A program made the translations under genes and the position numbers. Shown piece after piece: positions 63,901-64,000 of a stretch of DNA of 64,000 bases (positions are counted from its first letter, which is position 1; each line of letters begins with the position of its first letter). The DNA lies in the NCBI GenBank assembly GCA_025200525.1, contig CM045767.1, positions 5,529,437-5,593,436 of the forward strand, in the 5' to 3' direction. A model generated the notes under the pieces. That model was given only the letters and a program-made list of their open reading frames with translations, was not told the origin of the DNA and ran no database searches. Source of the stretch: Camellia lanceoleosa (taxonomy: Eukaryota; Streptophyta; Magnoliopsida; Ericales; Theaceae).

Positions 63901-63932
63901 GAATTGGTGAAACGACGTCGTTTCACCAATTC
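63901..63932. repeat. Perfect 32-bp palindrome
   Basis: gaattggtgaaacgac followed directly by its exact reverse complement gtcgtttcaccaattc, then a T-tract and a CT-rich stretch to the window end. The centre ACGACGTCGT also occurs in the near-palindrome at 9286-9317. Confidence 0.9.
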
Positions 63933-64000
63933 AATTTTTTTTTTTTTTTTTCTTCTTCCTCCAGTCTGAAACGGGTGAGGATGACGGAGAGGAAGAGGGA

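Overview
This window is nuclear DNA of a flowering plant, most likely a eudicot. The evidence is AT-rich intergenic sequence, genes split by GT-AG introns, a plant-type cytosolic ribosomal protein gene, an organelle-targeted GTPase, and dense plant transposons (hAT, Mutator and SINE/LINE remnants, Ty3/gypsy LTR elements and a Cassandra TRIM). The species cannot be named from the sequence. Coordinates come from reading splice sites, ORFs and repeat ends by eye; no search was run.

Layout. (1) 695-6070, + strand: RPL17 (60S protein uL22) in seven coding exons with a site II/TATA/telo-box promoter. Its 3.4-kb third intron carries a tandem array of about 640-bp units, each holding a ~120-nt box C/D snoRNA-like core. 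(2) 10863-11144, + strand: one-exon gene for signal peptidase complex subunit 1. (3) 13386-14543: hAT-type element. (4) 17225-21830, - strand: five-exon gene for a circularly permuted RsgA/YjeQ ribosome-assembly GTPase with a probable organelle transit peptide. (5) 24830-36573: complete Ty3/gypsy element (element 1), TSD ataag, gag-pol on the - strand. (6) 36574-51112: gene-free, AT-rich DNA with a Mutator-type MITE, a LINE-like insertion, a hAT element, several MITEs and a solo LTR inside a TIR element. (7) 51113-63080: second complete Ty3/gypsy element (element 2), TSD gtgtt, same orientation, with a complete Cassandra TRIM nested in it. (8) 63081-64000: flank with a perfect 32-bp palindrome.

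The three cellular genes are housekeeping functions (cytosolic ribosome, ER signal peptide processing, organellar ribosome assembly) and do not form an operon-like unit.

The most interesting system is in the two LTR elements. Both belong to the Tat-type Ty3/gypsy group, with a second, archaeal-type RNase H after a first RNase H that has lost its catalytic start. Both have an unusually long region between integrase and 3' LTR. That region holds a spliced accessory gene on the opposite (+) strand, with its own promoter, a 5'UTR intron and a polyadenylation signal. The gene encodes an N-terminal domain resembling the 'putative gypsy type transposon' family (PF04195-like), a basic nuclear-type patch, a coiled coil and an acidic tail. 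Between the convergent gag-pol and accessory genes lies a hairpin-forming tandem array, unrelated in sequence between the two elements. In element 1 a short motif, CCG[AG][AG]CTA, is repeated many times in the LTRs and around the accessory gene promoter. Both accessory genes are now broken by stops or frameshifts, and element 2's also by the Cassandra insertion.
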